Source: Bradyrhizobium liaoningense
Lineage (GTDB): Bacteria > Pseudomonadota > Alphaproteobacteria > Rhizobiales > Xanthobacteraceae
Direction: 5' to 3'
DNA: 64,000 nucleotides
Assembly: GCF_018130825.1 (NCBI RefSeq)
Contig: NZ_JAFCJS010000012.1
Span: 1 to 64,000, forward strand
The position numbers and the translations under genes are program-made. This document shows, one piece after another, positions 8,359-17,953 of the stretch; position 1 is the first letter of the stretch, and each line of letters starts with the position of its first letter. Under the pieces are notes generated by a model, which saw only the letters and a program-made list of their open reading frames with translations, did no database searches and was not told the DNA's origin.

Positions 8359-10539
8359 ATGTTCAAATCGATCGCGAACACCGGAATTCGCACCCGGCTG
8401 CTCGGCGGCTTTGCATTGATCTGCATTCTGCTCGCGGCGACCGTGATCTACACCGTTGCCGCCGTCTCCGACATTTCGTCGCGGATCAGGGCGGTCGTGG
8501 ACCAGCGGGCGCCGGTCGCGATCGCGAGCACGGAGCTCGTCGGCAATCTCTATTCCACGCTTTCGACGTTGCGCGGCTATCTGCTGACGGGCGATGCGCA
8601 GGGTAAGCGCGACCGGGCCGCAGTCTGGGCCGAGCTGGACCGCACGGCCGCCGCAGTCGACCGCATGGCGGAGGGCTTTTCCAATCCGCAGAACAAGTCC
8701 AATTGGAGTGAAGCCAAAGCGCTGATGGCGGAATTCCGCCAGGCCCAGGACAAGGCCGAGCTCGCCGCCTTCACCCCGTCGGCCTATCCGGCGAGCGAGC
8801 TGCTGGCGAAAGAGGCCGCGCCGCTGATCGCGACCATGTTCGCCGAGATCACCGCGATGATCGACGAGGAGGAGACGCTGGAGGCGACGCCGCAGCGCAA
8901 GCGCCTGCTCAAGACCTTTGCCGACGTACGCGGCAATCTTGCTGCCGCGGGATCGCAATTGCGCCTGTACGTGGCCTCGGGCGAGGCCGCCGATCGAGAC
9001 AAGTTCGAAAAGCCGTTGGCGACCTTCAGGGCCGCGCTCGCATCGGTCGGCACCCAGGCGGATCTGCTCACCGAACGGCAGGCGACCGCCTACCGGGCCA
9101 TCGTCAAGGCGAACGAGGCATTTACCCCGCTGCCGCAGAAGATCTTCGCGATCCGCCAGACGCCGCAATGGAACATGCCGGTCTTCATCCTGTCCACCGA
9201 GGCCGCACCGCGCGCGGCCCGCATCCTCGATCTGCTCGACGGTCGCAAGGACGCCGATGGCAAGCGCTCCGGCGGTCTCAAGAGCGACCAGCAGTCGAAG
9301 CTAGCCGAGGATGCGCGTAACGTCGCCGACGCGGTCGAGAGATTGCTGCTGCTGCAATGGATCCTGCTCGCAGCGGGGCTTGCGCTCGCCACAGTGATCG
9401 CGATCCTGGTCGCGCGCTCCATCACCCGTCCGATCGTCGAGCTGGTGGGCGATTCAGCGCGCCTGTCCGGCGGCGACACCAGTGTCGAGTTCAGGACGGC
9501 CGAGCGCGGCGACGAGATCGGCGTGGTCTCGCAGGCGGTGGCCAAATTCCGCGACAATGTGATCGCCCAGCAGCAGGCGGCGGCGTCTCTCGCGCGCGAA
9601 GCGGAAGCGCGCGAAGCGGCCAACCGCAACATGGAGGACGCGGTCGAGGACTTTCGCGCGACCTCGCGCGATCTGCTCGCGCTGGTCGGCGAGAATGCGG
9701 GCACCATGCGGCAGACCGCGGAGAGCCTCGGCGGCATCGCCAACCACGCGACGAGCCAGGCTGCGTCCGCAGCGACCGCCTCCGAACAGACCGCGGTCAA
9801 CGTCCAGACCGTCGCCGCGGCGGCGGAGCAGCTCGCGAGCTCCATCGTCGAGATCGGCCGGCAGATCGAACTGTCCAACAAGACCGTGCGCTCCGCGGGC
9901 GAGGTGACCGCGCGCTCGGAGAGCGAGATCGAGGGTCTCGCGCAGGCCGCACAGAGCATCAGCTCGGTGGTCGATTTGATCCAGGCGATCGCGGCCCAGA
10001 CCAACCTGCTGGCGCTCAACGCCACCATCGAGGCGGCGCGCGCCGGCGAGGCCGGTCGCGGCTTTGCCGTGGTCGCGTCCGAGGTCAAGGCGCTGGCTGA
10101 CCAGACCCGCAATGCGACGCAGGAGATCGCCCAGCACATTGCCGCGATCCAGAATTCGACCGGCAGCGCAGTCGCCTCCGTCAAGGAGGTCGCAACCGCC
10201 ATGCGCCGGATCGACGAGGTGACCGCGGCGATCGCCAGCGCCGTCGAGGAGCAGGGCGCGGCGACGCGGGAGATCTCGCAGAACGTCCAAATGGCGGCGT
10301 CGGGAACGCAGACGCTGGCGAGCAGCATCGGCACCGTCTCCGGCGCCATCGCGGAAACCAACCGCTCGGCCGATGACGTCTTGGGGGCCGCGAACCACGT
10401 TTCGGGAGCGGCCGAACGCCTCGCCACCGAGGTCCAGGCCTTCTTCGTCAGGCTGCGCACTGGTCCGATGGACCGCCGCGATGGCGATGATGCCGATTAT
10501 CGCGGGCCGGAACGTCGTAGCGTCCGCGATGTGGCCTGA
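8359..10539 (+). CDS. methyl-accepting chemotaxis protein
   Basis: A 726-residue membrane chemoreceptor. Membrane segment 1 is at about 13-36 (LLGGFALICILLAATVIYTV), followed by a large helical periplasmic domain to about 329, membrane segment 2 at about 330-352, HAMP, and a cytoplasmic signalling domain. The signalling hairpin NLLALNATIEAARAGEAGRG (about 548-567) binds CheA and CheW. The C-terminus (DYRGPERRSV) carries no NWETF-type tether for CheR. I start it at ATG 8359, directly before the first membrane segment; the longer open frame has no family support. It converges with gntR with no gap. Ligand unknown. Confidence 0.92.
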   Translation: MFKSIANTGIRTRLLGGFALICILLAATVIYTVAAVSDISSRIRAVVDQRAPVAIASTELVGNLYSTLSTLRGYLLTGDAQGKRDRAAVWAELDRTAAAVDRMAEGFSNPQNKSNWSEAKALMAEFRQAQDKAELAAFTPSAYPASELLAKEAAPLIATMFAEITAMIDEEETLEATPQRKRLLKTFADVRGNLAAAGSQLRLYVASGEAADRDKFEKPLATFRAALASVGTQADLLTERQATAYRAIVKANEAFTPLPQKIFAIRQTPQWNMPVFILSTEAAPRAARILDLLDGRKDADGKRSGGLKSDQQSKLAEDARNVADAVERLLLLQWILLAAGLALATVIAILVARSITRPIVELVGDSARLSGGDTSVEFRTAERGDEIGVVSQAVAKFRDNVIAQQQAAASLAREAEAREAANRNMEDAVEDFRATSRDLLALVGENAGTMRQTAESLGGIANHATSQAASAATASEQTAVNVQTVAAAAEQLASSIVEIGRQIELSNKTVRSAGEVTARSESEIEGLAQAAQSISSVVDLIQAIAAQTNLLALNATIEAARAGEAGRGFAVVASEVKALADQTRNATQEIAQHIAAIQNSTGSAVASVKEVATAMRRIDEVTAAIASAVEEQGAATREISQNVQMAASGTQTLASSIGTVSGAIAETNRSADDVLGAANHVSGAAERLATEVQAFFVRLRTGPMDRRDGDDADYRGPERRSVRDVA

Positions 10540-11253
10540 TCAATCCGTCAGGTACTCCGGATGGTGGCTCCGGATCTTGTCGAGCTCGCTGAGCGTGCCC
10601 GACAGATGCTTGCGCAGATGCTGTTGCGCGGCATCGGGATCTGTCGCCTCGATCGCACGCGTGATCAGCCTGTGGTGGCGCACGATGTTCTGGGCCTTGC
10701 CGGGTGAGGGCAGATGCAGCCGGCGCAGCCGGTCGATATGCCCGCTGCGGCTGCGCACCAGCGCCCACAGATCCTGCTTGCCGGCCGCCGCATAGAGTTG
10801 GGCGTGGAAGTCGTTGTCGCCGGCCATGAAGGCCTCGAAGTCGCCCGCTTTGGCGAATTGCTGCTGGAGTGCGATGGCGTGGTCGAGGCGGATGATCAGG
10901 GCGTCGTCATGCGTCTCCGCGAGCAGCCGGACGATCTCCAGTTCCAGTGCCTGGCGCAGGAAATGCGCCTGCTGGGCGCGGCTGATGTCGATCCGGCTGA
11001 CCACGGTCGCGTGCTGCGGAAAAACGTCGACCAGGCCCTCTTCCTCGAGCCGCATCAGGGCATCGCGCACCGGGGTCGAGCTGATTCCGAACTGGCTGGC
11101 GAGCTCGGCGCGCGACAGCGGCGCGCCCGGCGGCAGCTCCAGGGCGATGATCGCATTGCGCAGCCGCTCGAACACCTGCGGCGCGGCCTGGCGGGCGCGG
11201 TCGAGCCGGGCGGGTCGTGACGCCGCGCGCGGCGCGGTATGGGCTGCTTCCAT
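10540..11253 (-). CDS. GntR/FadR-family (FCD) transcriptional regulator
   Basis: A 237-residue repressor-type regulator: winged helix at about 25-90 (RLRNAIIALELPPGAPLSRAEL, ISSTPVRDALMRLEEEGLV) and an all-helical FCD ligand-binding domain at about 100-225 with candidate metal/ligand residues in DNDFHAQLY and HHRLI. FCD regulators usually sense small organic acids. It is divergent from the transporter-dehydratase operon starting at 11350, and a perfect palindrome at 11278-11303 lies between them, so it very likely controls that operon and itself, with a substrate or intermediate as inducer. Confidence 0.92.
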   Translation of the reverse strand: MEAAHTAPRAASRPARLDRARQAAPQVFERLRNAIIALELPPGAPLSRAELASQFGISSTPVRDALMRLEEEGLVDVFPQHATVVSRIDISRAQQAHFLRQALELEIVRLLAETHDDALIIRLDHAIALQQQFAKAGDFEAFMAGDNDFHAQLYAAAGKQDLWALVRSRSGHIDRLRRLHLPSPGKAQNIVRHHRLITRAIEATDPDAAQQHLRKHLSGTLSELDKIRSHHPEYLTD

Positions 11254-11277
11254 GTCGGGTCCCAGCGGGCTTGCCTT

Positions 11278-11303
11278 TGATGCACTAATATATTAGTGCA
11301 TCA
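11278..11303. promoter_or_regulatory. 26-bp perfect palindrome, likely GntR operator
   Basis: The half-site TGATGCACTAATA is followed directly by its exact reverse complement TATTAGTGCATCA. It is AT-rich against a GC-rich background, 25 bp from the regulator start and 46 bp from the transporter start. The core resembles GntR/FadR-type operators, which are short palindromes centred on TA or AT steps. Binding here would block both promoters. Confidence 0.8.
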
Positions 11304-11349
11304 GCAGGGTCAACGCAGCGCGACGCGCACCCGGAGGAAACACACAACA

Positions 11350-12366
11350 ATGATCAAGCATCTTCGCAGCAAGCTTGCGGCCGCCGTCCTGGCCGCCAGC
11401 GCCCTTTCTGCGCCCGCGGCGCAGGCTCAGCAGAAATCCGAGATCGCGCTGTCGCGCCAGCCCGGCATTTTCTACATGCCGAGCCACATCATGGAGAAGC
11501 TGAAGCTGATCGAGAAGCACGCAGCTTCGCTCGGCGTAGCGGGTGTGACCACCAAATGGATCACCTTCTCCGGCGGCGGCGCGCAGACCGACGCGCTGCT
11601 CGCCGGCGGCGTCGACATCCTCAACACCGGCACCGGCAATCTTCTCCTGCTGTGGGACCGCACCCGCGGCGGCGTGAAGGGCATCGTCGCGACCTCGGCG
11701 CAGCCGATGACGCTGATCAGCCGCGACGCCAACATCAAGTCGATCAAGGATTTTGGCCCGAGCGACAAGATCGCGGTGCCGACGGTGAAGGTCTCGACCC
11801 AGGCGATCGTGCTGCAGATCGCGGCCGCCGAAGCCTTCGGTGCCGACCAATGGTCGAAGCTGGATGCCAACACCGTGCAGCTCGGTCACCCCGATGCCTA
11901 TGCGGCGCTCGCCAATCCCAAGCACGAGGTGCACAACCATTTCTCGATCCCGCCCTTCACGTTCCTGGAATTGAAGAACGTGCCGGGCGCGCATGTCGTG
12001 CTGAGCTCGCCTGACGTGATGGGCGGTCCGCTCAGCCAGGCGCAGTTCTTCACCACGACCAAATTCGCCGACGCCAATCCGAAGATTATCCAGGCCGTGC
12101 GCGATGCCACCAAGGAGGCGCAGGATCTGATCCGCAGCGACACGAAGCAGGCCGTCGATATCTACAAGGAGATCACCGGCGACAAGACCTCGGTGGAGGA
12201 GCTGCTCGATCTCCTCAAGGAGCCCGGCATGATGGAGTGGAATCTCGAGCCGCAGGGCACGATGAAATTCGCCGCCCATCTCTACAAGACCGGCACGCTG
12301 AAGAACCAGCCCAAGGCCTGGACCGACTATTATCTCCCCGTCGCGCACGACCTGAAGGGCAACTGA
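11350..12366 (+). CDS. ABC transporter substrate-binding protein (NitT/TauT type)
   Basis: A 338-residue periplasmic binding protein with a Sec signal peptide (about 1-27, ending APAAQAQ). The fold signature SGGGAQTDALLAGGVDI and length fit the TauA/SsuA/NMT1 group that feeds nitrate-, sulfonate- or thiamine-precursor-type transporters. GGAGG lies about 13 bases before the ATG. It heads an operon with the ATPase (stop and start overlap) and permease. The group is known for broad substrate range; the downstream dehydratase and aldolase-like genes suggest a sugar acid or related hydroxy acid rather than a sulfonate, but this is inference. Confidence 0.88.
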   Translation: MIKHLRSKLAAAVLAASALSAPAAQAQQKSEIALSRQPGIFYMPSHIMEKLKLIEKHAASLGVAGVTTKWITFSGGGAQTDALLAGGVDILNTGTGNLLLLWDRTRGGVKGIVATSAQPMTLISRDANIKSIKDFGPSDKIAVPTVKVSTQAIVLQIAAAEAFGADQWSKLDANTVQLGHPDAYAALANPKHEVHNHFSIPPFTFLELKNVPGAHVVLSSPDVMGGPLSQAQFFTTTKFADANPKIIQAVRDATKEAQDLIRSDTKQAVDIYKEITGDKTSVEELLDLLKEPGMMEWNLEPQGTMKFAAHLYKTGTLKNQPKAWTDYYLPVAHDLKGN

Positions 12367-13127
12367 TGGCACTGCTCGACGTCAGCGGGGTGACGCTGCG
12401 CTACAAGACCTCCAGCGCCGTCGTCACCGCCACGGAAAGAGTCTCCTTCACCGTCGACAAGTCCGACCGCTTCGTGCTGCTGGGGCCGTCCGGCTGTGGC
12501 AAGTCCACTTTGCTCAAGGCTGTCGGCGGCTATATGAGCCCGAGCGAGGGCCGCATGACCATCGGCGATCGCGAGATCCACGGCCCCGGCGCGGATCGCA
12601 TGATGATCTTCCAGGAGTTCGACCAGCTCCTGCCCTGGAAGAGCGTACTCGCCAACGTCATGTTTCCGCTGCTCACCGCGCGAAAACTGTCGCGCAGGGA
12701 CGCCGAGGCGAAGGCGCGGGCCTATATCGAGAAGGTCGGTCTCACCCGCGTGGTCGATGCCTATCCGCACACGCTGTCCGGCGGCATGAAGCAGCGCGTC
12801 GCGATCGCGCGCGGCATGGCGATGGAGCCGGACATTTTGCTGATGGACGAGCCGTTCGCCGCGCTCGACGCGCTGACGCGCCGGACCTGCCAGGACGAGC
12901 TGCTCCAGCTCTGGAGCGAGACCAAATTCACCGTGCTGTTCGTGACCCATTCGATCGCGGAAGCGATCCGCATCGGCAACCGCATCCTGCTGCTGTCGCC
13001 GCATCCGGGCCGGGTCAAAGCCGAGGTGGTCGACGTCGACAAGGTCTCGAACGAAGACGGCAGCGCCGGCCGGCTGGAGAAGGAGATCCACGATCTCCTG
13101 TTCGCCGGCGAAGCCACCGCGCATTGA
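12366..13127 (+). CDS. ABC transporter ATP-binding protein (TauB/SsuB type)
   Basis: A 253-residue ATPase. Walker A GPSGCGKST at 40-48, Q-loop MIFQEFDQLLPW, signature LSGGMKQR, Walker B ILLMDEPF and the switch histidine in FVTHS are all intact, so it should be active. The start ATG overlaps the stop codon of the binding-protein gene, which shows translational coupling. It powers uptake through the permease encoded next. Confidence 0.93.
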   Translation: MALLDVSGVTLRYKTSSAVVTATERVSFTVDKSDRFVLLGPSGCGKSTLLKAVGGYMSPSEGRMTIGDREIHGPGADRMMIFQEFDQLLPWKSVLANVMFPLLTARKLSRRDAEAKARAYIEKVGLTRVVDAYPHTLSGGMKQRVAIARGMAMEPDILLMDEPFAALDALTRRTCQDELLQLWSETKFTVLFVTHSIAEAIRIGNRILLLSPHPGRVKAEVVDVDKVSNEDGSAGRLEKEIHDLLFAGEATAH

Positions 13128-13138
13128 GGGAGCCTGTC

Positions 13139-13998
13139 ATGGGCGAAGCGAGAATATTGCTGCGTGACGCGCCGGTCGCCGCCGCCACCGGTGCGAGCGA
13201 GGTCGAGCGCAAGCTCAGCGTGGCCGAGCTGCTCTGGAACGACGGATTTGTCCGCAAGACCGTCATCATCCTGTTCCTTGCGGCGGTATGGGAAGCCTAC
13301 GGCGTCACGCTCGACAATCCGCTGCTGTTTCCGACGCTGCACGACACGATCGCCACGCTCTACGATCGCACCAGGGACGGCACCATTCCGATGCGGGCCT
13401 GGACCTCGTTGAAGGTTCTGTTCATGGGCTATTCGGCCGGCATCGTGCTGGCCGCGATCTTCACGATCCTCGCGATCTCGACCCGGATCGGCACCGACTT
13501 CCTGGAGACGGTCACGGCGATGTTCAACCCGCTGCCGGCGATTGCGCTGTTGCCGTTGGCGTTGATCTGGTTCGGGCTCGGCAATGGCAGCCTCGTCTTC
13601 GTGCTGATCCATTCGGTGCTGTGGCCGGTCGCACTCAACACCCATTCCGGCTTCAAGAGCGTGTCCAACACGTTGCGCATGGTTGGCCGCAATTACGGCC
13701 TGCGCGGGCTGCCTTACGTGGCCAAGATCCTGATCCCCGCCGCCTTCGGCTCGATCCTCACCGGCCTCAAGATTGGCTGGGCCTTCGCCTGGCGCACGCT
13801 GATCGCGGCCGAGCTGGTGTTCGGCGTGTCCTCGGGCCAGGGCGGGCTCGGCTGGTTCATCTTCGAGAACCGCAACCTCCTCGACATACCTGCGGTCTTC
13901 GCAGGCCTCTTGACGGTGATCATCATCGGGCTCTTTGTCGAGAACCTGATCTTCCGCGCCATCGAGCGGAACACCGTGCAGAAATGGGGCACCCAATC

Positions 13999-14002
<4 letters not shown>
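13139..14002 (+). CDS. ABC transporter permease (TauC/SsuC type)
   Basis: A 287-residue inner-membrane permease with about six transmembrane helices (for example VIILFLAAVWEAYGV, SAGIVLAAIFTILAI, AIALLPLALIWFGLG, FAGLLTVIIIGLFV). The region GRNYGLRGLPYVAKILIPAA is the cytoplasmic EAA-like loop that docks on the ATPase. The start at 13139 follows GGGAG; its stop overlaps the start of the dehydratase gene (ATGA), so transport and catabolism are translationally coupled. Confidence 0.92.
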
Positions 14003-15738
<1,736 letters not shown>

Positions 15739-15744
15739 ATTCAC

Positions 15745-15825
15745 CGTCGTTCCGGGGCGCGAAGCGAACCCGGAACCTCGAGATTCCGGGTTCACTCGCT
15801 AGCGCGAGTGCCCCGGAATGACGAA
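15745..15825. repeat. nested palindromic repeat
   Basis: Between the dehydratase and the RraA-like gene. The outer arms GTCGTTCCGGGGC and GCCCCGGAATGAC pair, and an inner hairpin pairs GAACCCGGAA (15766-15775) with TTCCGGGTTC (15784-15793). A palindromic repeat of Bradyrhizobium type, here inside an apparent operon. Confidence 0.7.
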
Positions 15826-15842
15826 CGAGAGAGAAAGCGCCA

Positions 15843-16562
15843 ATGACAAAACTCAGCGAAGCCACCCGCAACAAGCTCAAATCCGTCTCCACCGCCACGG
15901 TCGCCACCGCCTTGTTCAAGCGCGGCCTGCGCATCCAGATGATCCAGGATGTGCATCCGCTTGGCGCAGACCAGCCGACAATGGTCGGCGAGGCCTTCAC
16001 ACTGCGCTACATGCCGGCGCGTGAGGACCTCAACACCATCGACGTCTTCAAGGACCGCTCCCATCCGCAGCGCAAGGCGGTCGAGGATTGCCCGCCGGGC
16101 GCCGTGCTGGTGATGGACAGCCGCAAGGATGCGCGCGCGGCCTCGGCCGGTGCGATCCTGGTGACGCGTCTGATGAAGCGCGGCGTTGCCGGCGTCGTCA
16201 CCGACGGCGGCTTTCGCGATTCGGCCGAGATCGCAAAGCTCGGCATTCCCGCCTATCACCACCGTCCGAGTGCTCCAACCAATCTCACGCTGCATCAGGC
16301 CATCGAGATCAACGTCCCCATCGGCTGCGGCGACGCGCCGGTGTTTCCCGGAGACGTCATCCTCGGCGATGCCGACGGAGTCATCGTGATCCCCGCGCAT
16401 CTCGCAGACGAGATCGCCAGCGAAACTTTTGAGATGACCGCGTTCGAAGACTTCGTCACCGAGGAAGTCGGCAAGGGCCGCGGCATTTTTGGTCTCTATC
16501 CCGCGACCGATCCGCAAACGCTCACCGATTTTGCGGCATGGCGGAAGAAGAACGGCCGCTAG
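15843..16562 (+). CDS. RraA/HMG-aldolase-like protein
   Basis: A 239-residue protein of the RraA/4-hydroxy-4-methyl-2-oxoglutarate aldolase superfamily. The key motif DGGFRD at 121-126 holds the arginine and aspartate that divalent-metal-dependent aldolases of this family use; true RNase E inhibitors need no such chemistry. Following a sugar-acid dehydratase on the same strand, it could cleave the 2-keto-3-deoxy product to pyruvate and an aldehyde. Automated annotation often calls such proteins ribonuclease regulators; I think that is wrong here. A terminator follows at 16589. Confidence 0.83.
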   Translation: MTKLSEATRNKLKSVSTATVATALFKRGLRIQMIQDVHPLGADQPTMVGEAFTLRYMPAREDLNTIDVFKDRSHPQRKAVEDCPPGAVLVMDSRKDARAASAGAILVTRLMKRGVAGVVTDGGFRDSAEIAKLGIPAYHHRPSAPTNLTLHQAIEINVPIGCGDAPVFPGDVILGDADGVIVIPAHLADEIASETFEMTAFEDFVTEEVGKGRGIFGLYPATDPQTLTDFAAWRKKNGR

Positions 16563-16588
16563 GTCAAGTCTGCATCACGTCAAGAAAC

Positions 16589-16617
16589 AGGCCGGCCGCA
16601 TCAAGCGCCGGCCTTTT
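16589..16617 (+). terminator. intrinsic terminator
   Basis: AGGCCGGC (16589-16596) pairs with GCCGGCCT (16607-16614) around a 10-base loop, followed by TTTT. It ends the transporter-dehydratase-aldolase transcript, or partly uncouples the lactonase gene. Confidence 0.75.
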
Positions 16618-16637
16618 ATCAAGCAGGGAGGACTTTT

Positions 16638-17729
16638 ATGAATTTCACGCGACGTAACCTCATGGCCGGCGCCGGCGCGGCGGCGGCTTCGACGCTTCTT
16701 GCCCGCGCCGCCGGCGCCCAGTCGTTCGCGTTCACGCCCAACCAGCGCTACCCGGATCCGGCCGTCCAGATCCTCGATCCGAGCTTTGGAAAATACCGGC
16801 TCTATTCGTCGACGGTCGAGCAGGTCGCGACCGGCATGCGCTGGGCCGAAGGCCCCGCCTATTTCCCCGAAGGCGGCTATCTCCTGTTCTCGGACATCCC
16901 CAACAACCGGATCATGAAGTTCGACGAGAAGACCGGACAGACCAGCGTGTTCCGCGCCAATGCCAATTATGCCAACGGCAATGCGCGCGATCGCCAGGGC
17001 CGCCTCGTCACATGCGAGCACTCCGTCACCCGCCGCATCACCCGCACCGAGAAGGACGGCAAGATCACCGTGCTCGCCGACAAGTTCGAGGGCAAGCGGC
17101 TGAACGCGCCGAACGACATCGTGGTGAAGTCGGACGACAGCATCTGGTTCACCGATCCCTTGTTCGGCATCAACGGCGAGTGGGAAGGCAAGAAGGAAAA
17201 GGCGGAGCAGGCCACCACCAACGTCTATCGCATCGCCAAGGACGGCAAGATCAGTGCGGTGCTCACCGACCTCGTCAATCCGAACGGCCTCGCCTTCTCG
17301 CCCGACGAGAAGAAGCTCTACATCGTCGAGTGGAAGGGCACGCCCAACCGCAGCATCTGGAGCTACAATGTCGGCGACGACGGTGCCCTAAGCGGCAAGA
17401 CCAAGCTGATCGACGCAGCCGACCAGGGCTCGCTCGACGGCTTTCGCGTCGACCGCGACGGCAATCTCTGGTGCGGCTGGGGCTCCAACGGCGCATTGCA
17501 AGCCGAGCCGACTGATGTCGGCGGCCGCCGGGTGTTTACGCTCAGGGGCAAGTCGGAGGACCTCGACGGCGTGATGGTCTTCAATCCCGAAGGCAAGCCG
17601 CTCGCCTTCATCAAACTGCCCGAACGCTGCGCCAATCTCTGCTTCGGTGGGCCGAAGAATAATCGGCTCTATATGGCGAGCAGCCATTCGGTCTACGCGC
17701 TGTATGTCGAGGCGCACGGGGCGGTGTGA
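16638..17729 (+). CDS. SMP-30/gluconolactonase-family protein, Tat-exported
   Basis: A 363-residue six-bladed beta-propeller lactonase. The N-terminus TRRNLMAGAGAAAAS is a twin-arginine signal, with cleavage expected after residues AGA near 27, so it acts folded in the periplasm. Family metal and substrate residues appear in RWAEGPAYFP, NAPNDIVV and NPNGLAFSPDE. SMP-30 enzymes open sugar lactones to aldonic acids, which would supply the acid taken up and dehydrated by the operon just upstream. GGGAGGA precedes the ATG. A terminator between it and the RraA-like gene suggests its own promoter or read-through. Confidence 0.88.
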   Translation: MNFTRRNLMAGAGAAAASTLLARAAGAQSFAFTPNQRYPDPAVQILDPSFGKYRLYSSTVEQVATGMRWAEGPAYFPEGGYLLFSDIPNNRIMKFDEKTGQTSVFRANANYANGNARDRQGRLVTCEHSVTRRITRTEKDGKITVLADKFEGKRLNAPNDIVVKSDDSIWFTDPLFGINGEWEGKKEKAEQATTNVYRIAKDGKISAVLTDLVNPNGLAFSPDEKKLYIVEWKGTPNRSIWSYNVGDDGALSGKTKLIDAADQGSLDGFRVDRDGNLWCGWGSNGALQAEPTDVGGRRVFTLRGKSEDLDGVMVFNPEGKPLAFIKLPERCANLCFGGPKNNRLYMASSHSVYALYVEAHGAV

Positions 17730-17781
17730 GGCGAGTAGTCCTAGGAGTGTTAGGCGAAATCTCGCCGAACACTCAGCTGCC

Positions 17782-17871
17782 GTAGGGTGGGCAAAGCGAA
17801 GCGTGCCCACCGCTCTCGTCACATCGTTGAAGGATGGTGGGCACGGCGCGATGCGCCTTTGCCCACCCTAC
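17782..17871. repeat. GTAGGGTGGGC palindromic element, copy 1
   Basis: Begins GTAGGGTGGGCAAAGCG and ends with the complement GCCCACCCTAC; inner arms GTGCCCACC and GGTGGGCAC also pair. The same family occurs at 25120, 28280, 33884 and 43889. Confidence 0.85.
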
Positions 17872-17913
17872 AGGGCTTGCTTGTGGGGCGATAACTCGCC
17901 CTACAACCCCACT

Positions 17914-17939
17914 GTCGTCCCGGCCTTCGCCGGGACGAC
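17914..17939. repeat. GTCGTCCCGGC hairpin
   Basis: GTCGTCCCGGC (17914-17924) pairs perfectly with GCCGGGACGAC (17929-17939) around CTTC. Placed between convergent genes, so it may act as a terminator. Related arms occur at 22828-22961. Confidence 0.75.
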
Positions 17940-17953
17940 GGCGGTGGGTGTGG

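Noticed and set aside
15843..16562. annotation as ribonuclease E inhibitor RraA
   Set aside because: The DGGFRD aldolase residues and the catabolic setting favour an aldolase; the RNase E role is known for a different branch of the family.
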